The notes beneath the pieces were generated by a model that saw only the letters and a program-made list of their open reading frames with translations, was not told where the DNA came from and made no database searches. From Candidatus Roizmanbacteria bacterium CG_4_10_14_0_2_um_filter_36_35 (lineage in GTDB: Bacteria > Patescibacteriota > Microgenomatia > UBA1406 > GWC2-37-13): DNA of 7,786 nt. The stretch covers positions 1-7,786 of the forward strand of contig PFOE01000068.1 of assembly GCA_002792355.1 (NCBI GenBank), in the 5' to 3' direction. Positions 4,895-7,786 of this stretch are shown piece by piece (position 1 is the stretch's first letter; every line of letters starts with the position of its first letter). The translations under genes were made by a program, and so were the position numbers.

Positions 4895-4899
4895 TAATG

Positions 4900-4929
4900 T
4901 TGAAATATAAAAAGCATAAGGTGTACAAT
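4900..4929 (+). promoter_or_regulatory. Sigma-70-type promoter of the AbrB-nuclease operon
   Basis: TTGAAA (4900-4905) and TACAAT (4924-4929) are 18 bases apart. Transcription would start near 4936, about three bases before the ATG at 4939, giving an essentially leaderless message. This also rules against the upstream ATG at 4897, which lies before the promoter. Confidence 0.6.
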
Positions 4930-4938
4930 AAAATCATA

Positions 4939-5103
4939 ATGAAGATTATTAGAAAGATTACTTCATCAGGTAAATACTCCAAGGTTATAACTATCCCTCG
5001 TGAATTCTTGAAAGCCCTAGGTTGGAGACAAAACCAGAACCTTGAATTTGAATTAGATGAGAGAGGAAAGAAAGTTATTATTCGAGACGCTAAAGATAAA
5101 TGA
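4939..5103 (+). CDS. AbrB/MazE-type (SpoVT-AbrB fold) DNA-binding protein
   Basis: A 54-residue protein beginning MKIIRKITSSGKYS. The motif SKVITIPREFLKALGW followed by NLEFELDERGKKVIIR is the swapped-hairpin AbrB fold: a short N-terminal strand, the [ILV]-[ST]-[IL]-P turn, a helix, then two strands. Such proteins dimerise, bind DNA and often repress their own operon or act as antitoxins. An ATG 14 codons upstream (4897) is in frame, but its extension has no family sequence and the promoter lies inside it, so I chose 4939. The TGA stop overlaps the next gene's ATG (ATGA at 5100-5103), indicating translational coupling to the nuclease-like protein. No classical toxin follows, so an antitoxin role is not supported; a regulator of the nuclease gene is the simpler reading. 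Confidence 0.8.
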   Translation: MKIIRKITSSGKYSKVITIPREFLKALGWRQNQNLEFELDERGKKVIIRDAKDK

Positions 5104-5345
5104 AAAATAAAGCTTTATTCTATGTTTTAATTTTTGCTCTTATTGTTCTGTCTTTCTTTGGAGGCAGTTACTTTGAGAAACAAAAGATTAAAACTCAAAC
5201 CTCTGTGCCTTCTGGTACCTCAGTTAATTCTATTCCAGTAACCGTTACCGAAGTTTCTGATGGAGATACTTTAAAGTTGAGTGACGGAAAAACCTTTAGG
5301 CTTTATGGAGTTAATGCTTCAGAAGTTAAGGAACCTTTTTTTTGA
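5100..5345 (+). CDS. Membrane-anchored staphylococcal-nuclease-like protein, N-terminal part, frameshifted
   Basis: Starts with MKNK and a hydrophobic helix (about residues 6-22, ALFYVLIFALIVLSFFGG), probably an uncleaved membrane anchor or signal peptide, followed by a Ser/Thr-rich linker. The SNase (OB-fold thermonuclease) domain begins near residue 46: VTVTEVSDGDTLKL with the calcium-binding-loop Asp residues, then FRLYGVNASEVKEPFF. Compared with staphylococcal nuclease, Arg35 corresponds to Arg67 and Glu43 to Glu75, but the position of ligand Asp40 is Asn72. The frame ends at TGA (5343-5345) right after a T8 run (5336-5343); skipping one T rejoins the remaining domain at 5344, giving about 168 residues in all. 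The start overlaps the regulator's stop (ATGA). The break could be a true mutation, transcriptional slippage on the T-run, or a sequencing error. Confidence 0.8.
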   Translation: MKNKALFYVLIFALIVLSFFGGSYFEKQKIKTQTSVPSGTSVNSIPVTVTEVSDGDTLKLSDGKTFRLYGVNASEVKEPFF

Positions 5346-5607
5346 AGAAGCAAAAACTTTTACTGAAAATCTTGTCTTGGGAAAAGAAATCAGTTTTGAA
5401 CAGGAGGAAAATTACAAAGTAGATAAGTTTGGTAGGACTTTAGGTTATGTGTTTGTAAATGGAATTAATCTCAATATTGAGTTGGTAAAAAATGGATTAG
5501 CCAGAGTTGTCCTTTATGAGAAAAGAGCCAAGATAAAATATCAGGATGAATTATTATCTGCGGAAAAAAAGGCAAGGGAAAATAAGTTAGGGATTTGGAA
5601 AAAGTGA
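5281..5607 (+). pseudogene. Staphylococcal-nuclease-like domain, C-terminal part, displaced by frameshift
   Basis: The real homology starts at about 5338 (FFEEAKTFTENLVLGKEISFE). The ATG at 5281 lies in the other frame of the upstream half and is an accident. VDKFGRTLGYVFVNG corresponds to the SNase strand carrying catalytic Arg87 (Arg52 here), and NIELVKNGLARV plus the C-terminal helix ending KARENKLGIWKK complete the domain. These are hallmarks of thermonuclease-family proteins, which cleave DNA and RNA, usually outside the membrane. All C-terminal elements are intact and show no further decay, which favours a recent or artefactual frameshift over an old pseudogene. The stop at 5605-5607 lies 26 bases before the next gene, which has its own promoter. 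Confidence 0.75.
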
Positions 5608-5618
5608 AAATAAATTTC

Positions 5619-5627
5619 TGTTATATT
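5619..5627 (+). promoter_or_regulatory. Extended -10 promoter of the toxin-antitoxin operon
   Basis: TGTTATATT (5619-5627) is an extended -10. The ATG at 5634 lies seven bases downstream of the -10 box, at the expected transcription start, so the message should be leaderless. No Shine-Dalgarno sequence is present. Confidence 0.6.
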
Positions 5628-5633
5628 TAAACT

Positions 5634-6779
5634 ATGAAAAACGATTTTTGCATTAATCCGGCTTTGCTTAAATGGGCCAGAGAAACCATTGGTCTAAGTG
5701 TTGAAATGGCCGCTAAAAAAATTAATGTTGATTCTGATGTGTTAAAAAAATGGGAAGAAGGAATTATTGAAACTCCAACTAAAAAAATCAAAAAACTTTC
5801 AGAAGTATATAAGAGACCAACAACTGTTTTCCTTATGAACAATATTCCAGACGAAAATATATCTAAAAAATTTAGACAATTACTTTATTCAAATATAAAT
5901 TCGTTTTCAACGCCAACCCTCATGGCAATTAGAAAAGCGATTAGAATTCAAACCCTTGCAAAAGATATATTGGAAACAAATGATAATAATTTTATTAAAG
6001 AAATTAGCAAATTAAAATTAATTGACAGTTATGAAAAAATTTCCGAAAAATTAATTGAATCCCTAGGTTTAAACGAGGATATTATTTCCAAACCAAAAAA
6101 TGTTTTTGAACAACTTAATATGTGGAAGAATTCAATTGAGGCAAAAGGAATTTATATTTTGGAAGTTGGTTTTCCAGTGAGCGAAGCAAAAGGATTTGCG
6201 ATTTATGATAAAAAAGTCCCTGTCATTGTTCTAAATACCAACGATTACCCTCATTCAAGAATTTTCACATTACTACATGAACTAAGTCACTTTATATATG
6301 GGGAAGACGCAATAGACGATGAATATAGTTTGATGAATTTTTCTACTGATGATAAATTGGAAATTAAATGCAATTATCTCGCTGGTTCAATTTTGGTTCC
6401 ATCATTATATTTAAAAAATAAAATCACATTTCTTAATTTAAATATAAAAAATGATATCAATACTACATTGGAAGTTTTGGCAAGAATATTTAATGTTAGT
6501 CAGCAAGTTATTCTTAGAAGAATATTTATTTCTGATTATTTAAATAAAGATCAGTTTAATTCAATTAATTACGATTTAAGGGAAAGTTTCCTACACAGTG
6601 AAGTTAGAGAAAAGAAAACCGGTGGAAATTTTTATATAAAATTCTTGAAAAATAATAGCAGATCTTTTATCTACGATGTTCTTGAAGCATATAGGATAAA
6701 TAAAATTAGTCACTTTGATGTTATGGATTATCTAAATTTAAAAAGTTCAACTTTGGCTTCGTTAGAAAATAGACTATGA
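5634..6779 (+). CDS. XRE-type HTH and ImmA/IrrE zinc metallopeptidase protein, predicted antitoxin
   Basis: A 381-residue two-domain protein. Residues ~8-65 form an XRE-like helix-turn-helix (LLKWARETIGLSVEMAAKKI, then DVLKKWEEG). Residues ~155-255 carry the ImmA/IrrE (COG2856) peptidase: the zinc motif HELSH at 215-219 in LLHELSHFIYG, the third ligand Glu243 in LEIKCNYLAGSILVP, and a preceding beta-strand run (VPVIVLNTNDYP). The C-terminal ~110 residues are family-specific and lack recognised motifs. Known relatives cleave repressors (ImmA on ImmR, IrrE/PprI on DdrO), and genes of this layout commonly precede DUF4411 toxins. Here the stop overlaps the DUF4411 start as ATGA, supporting a coupled antitoxin that probably represses its own operon. 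Base composition is strongly AT-rich and continuous with its partner. Motif assignment is firm; the antitoxin role is inferred from family and context. Confidence 0.9.
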   Translation: MKNDFCINPALLKWARETIGLSVEMAAKKINVDSDVLKKWEEGIIETPTKKIKKLSEVYKRPTTVFLMNNIPDENISKKFRQLLYSNINSFSTPTLMAIRKAIRIQTLAKDILETNDNNFIKEISKLKLIDSYEKISEKLIESLGLNEDIISKPKNVFEQLNMWKNSIEAKGIYILEVGFPVSEAKGFAIYDKKVPVIVLNTNDYPHSRIFTLLHELSHFIYGEDAIDDEYSLMNFSTDDKLEIKCNYLAGSILVPSLYLKNKITFLNLNIKNDINTTLEVLARIFNVSQQVILRRIFISDYLNKDQFNSINYDLRESFLHSEVREKKTGGNFYIKFLKNNSRSFIYDVLEAYRINKISHFDVMDYLNLKSSTLASLENRL

Positions 6780-7237
6780 ATAAATACATTGTTGATACAG
6801 ATGTATTAATTGGCCTAAATGATTCTCTTCCAATGGATGTTTACGAAACCCCGTGGAAGATGATTGGAAAAAATATTGAAAACAAAAATATTATTATTTG
6901 TGAGGCGGTTTTTAATGAAATAAAAAAATCTGTAGAATTAAAACTGTGGCTTGAGAAATATAAAAAATTAATCGAGCCTTGTTATCTGGATAAGGTTTTA
7001 ATTGAAGCAAAAGTAATAATCAATGATTATCCAAAGTTGATTGATATTAATAATCCCAGTGATCAGTCAGATCCTTACATAATTGCACTAGCAAAATTAA
7101 ATGGGCTTATGGTTTTGACGAATGAAAAATATTCCGAAGGCGGTAAAAAAACAAAGATTCCTTTTATATGCAAACAACTATCTATTAAGTGTATTAATAC
7201 TCATGAATTTTATCGAAACGAGAATTGGAAGTTCTAA
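6776..7237 (+). CDS. DUF4411 PIN-like protein, predicted toxin nuclease
   Basis: A 153-residue protein of full DUF4411 length. It starts with YIVDTDVLIGLND (acidic Asp7 and Asp9), followed by DVYETPWKMIG, the ICEAVFNEIK helix (Glu43, Glu48) and ELKLWL. The central SDQSDPYIIALAKLNGLMVLTNEK carries Asp96, Asp99 and Glu117. The tail KTKIPFICKQLSIKCINTHEFYR is typical of the family. The acidic residues match the arrangement of PIN-fold RNases, which use metal ions to cut RNA. It overlaps the upstream HTH-peptidase gene by ATGA and has no promoter of its own, as expected of a toxin made with its antitoxin. All probable catalytic residues are present, so it appears intact. RNase activity is inferred from fold relationship; no substrate can be named. 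Confidence 0.9.
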   Translation: MNKYIVDTDVLIGLNDSLPMDVYETPWKMIGKNIENKNIIICEAVFNEIKKSVELKLWLEKYKKLIEPCYLDKVLIEAKVIINDYPKLIDINNPSDQSDPYIIALAKLNGLMVLTNEKYSEGGKKTKIPFICKQLSIKCINTHEFYRNENWKF

Positions 7238-7255
7238 AATTCTGATAATTTTTTT
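7236..7255. terminator. Weak bidirectional terminator between convergent genes
   Basis: AAAATT (7236-7241), loop CTGAT, AATTTT (7247-7252), continuing as a T-run to 7255. It overlaps the stop of the DUF4411 gene and abuts the stop of the convergent permease gene. The stem is short and AT-only, so termination strength is doubtful. Confidence 0.35.
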
Positions 7256-7786
7256 ACTCATACCTCAATGCATCAAGCGCCGATATTTTTGTCGCTCGAT
7301 GGGCAGGGTAGATGCCGGTAATTATTCCAACTGTAATTGACAATAAAATAATTAAGAAAACAAAAGAAAAAGGAACATATGTAATATCTATAAATCCCAC
7401 CCCTTTAAACACGGCAAAAATTGTCAGAATCAGTGATAATATTTTCCCGCATATTATTCCAAACATTAATCCACCCAGTCCGCCAAACACCCCCATTATC
7501 ATTGACTCTGTTAAAAATAAATCATGAACTTCGATAGACTTCATCCCGATTGCCTTCATCATCCCAATCTCGTGTGTCCGTTCCAATAAAGAAACCGTCA
7601 AAGTATTAAACATTCCAAGGGCAGCCACAGACAAAGCCACCACTCCCAAAAGTCCTAAGATCAGACGTAAAGTTTTGAATAATGCTTCAATCTGGGAAAC
7701 GGTATCGGCCACCGACGTTGTCTTAAATCCCAGTACTTCAACTTGTTTTCTTACTTTGGCTAAGTCTTTTTCATTAGTTACAACCA
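7254..7786 (-). CDS. FtsX/MacB-type ABC transporter permease, C-terminal part, truncated by right window edge
   Basis: The minus-strand frame is open from the window edge to TAA at 7254-7256. It begins with a periplasmic-domain end (NEKDLAKVRKQVEVLGF...), then a helix at about 7600-7665 (LILGLLGVVALSVAALGMFN), the cytoplasmic LLERTHEIGMMKAIGMKSIEV loop, a second helix (MIMGVFGGLGGLMFGIICG), and a third (FVFLIILLSITVGIITGIYPAHRATKISALDALRYE). N-T-[LM]..S..ER..EIG..KAIG and the final PA.RA....ALDALR are hallmarks of MacB/FtsX-fold permeases, which work mechanically with an ABC ATPase on envelope substrates or lipoproteins. An internal GTG at 7712 is not a real start, since family sequence continues upstream. 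The ATPase partner would lie beyond the window. It is convergent with the toxin gene with a 16-base gap, and is probably host backbone. Confidence 0.9.
   Translation of the reverse strand, partial: VVTNEKDLAKVRKQVEVLGFKTTSVADTVSQIEALFKTLRLILGLLGVVALSVAALGMFNTLTVSLLERTHEIGMMKAIGMKSIEVHDLFLTESMIMGVFGGLGGLMFGIICGKILSLILTIFAVFKGVGFIDITYVPFSFVFLIILLSITVGIITGIYPAHRATKISALDALRYE

Larger units (their letters stand above)
4068..4896. other. Gene-free intergenic region rich in palindromes
   Basis: About 830 bases with no convincing gene. The open frames at 4201-4467 (minus) and 4288-4515 (plus) lack family motifs, ribosome sites and normal codon use. The left part includes a GAGATTGCGAC...TTGCGACATGACGAG stretch (about 4096-4137) resembling the self-complementary intergenic repeats common in many bacteria, then GC-rich CTCCGCTTCGCTCCGG-type sequence. 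The right part (4502-4894) is a succession of strong hairpins, listed separately. The base composition differs sharply from the AT-rich genes on the right. Confidence 0.6.

Noticed and set aside
4897..4938. Upstream in-frame ATG for the AbrB-like gene
   Set aside because: The extra 14 residues are not family sequence and the -35/-10 promoter lies within this segment.
5281..5337. Independent start for the C-terminal nuclease frame
   Set aside because: The first ~19 codons overlap the correct upstream SNase frame and encode no family sequence; they are an out-of-frame artefact.
1..7786. CRISPR array or other regularly spaced repeats
   Set aside because: No series of equal direct repeats with uniform spacers was seen; repeats here are pairs of inverted arms.

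Overview
The window looks like a mobile-element landing site and defence/stability island in a small-genome, AT-rich bacterium, most likely of the Patescibacteria (CPR) type. This placement is inference. It rests on the AT-rich short genes, the apparently leaderless promoters, the recombinase read-through of a tmRNA gene and the scattered GC-rich palindromes. UGA works as a stop in both ATGA gene overlaps, which argues against the UGA-Gly code of Gracilibacteria and Absconditabacteria.

Left part (1-2460): a remnant of an IS66-like transposase runs off the left edge on the minus strand. Next comes a tmRNA gene (211-596, plus) with its own extended -10 promoter. A serine recombinase gene on the minus strand (2077 down to 530) abuts and overlaps the tmRNA 3' end. 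Its C-terminal codons are the reverse complement of the tmRNA T-arm and acceptor stem. The recombinase is split by one in-frame TAA. A second, decayed copy of the recombinase 3' end lies in opposite orientation at 2285-2455, so the recombinase is bracketed by a 72-bp inverted repeat (593-664 / 2384-2455, 68 of 72 pairs matching) that carries a 9-bp GC hairpin in each arm.

Middle (2498-4059): a complete single-gene IS66-family insertion sequence with 22-bp perfect terminal inverted repeats and a perfect 8-bp target duplication. It inserted just beyond the recombinase remnant. Positions 4068-4896 contain no convincing gene but hold a dense series of palindromes.

Right part (4897-7786): two short plus-strand operons. 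The first is an AbrB/MazE-type DNA-binding protein translationally coupled to a membrane-anchored staphylococcal-nuclease-like protein that is frameshifted at a T8 run. The second is a predicted toxin-antitoxin pair: an HTH plus ImmA/IrrE zinc-peptidase protein coupled by ATGA overlap to a DUF4411 PIN-like protein. A convergent FtsX/MacB-type ABC permease gene enters from the right edge and may be host backbone.

Taken together, a core housekeeping RNA gene has served as an integration target, and cargo (recombinase, IS66, regulator/nuclease, TA pair) has gathered beside it. No second copy of the tmRNA 3' end (attR) is visible in the window, so the full extent of any integrated element is unknown.
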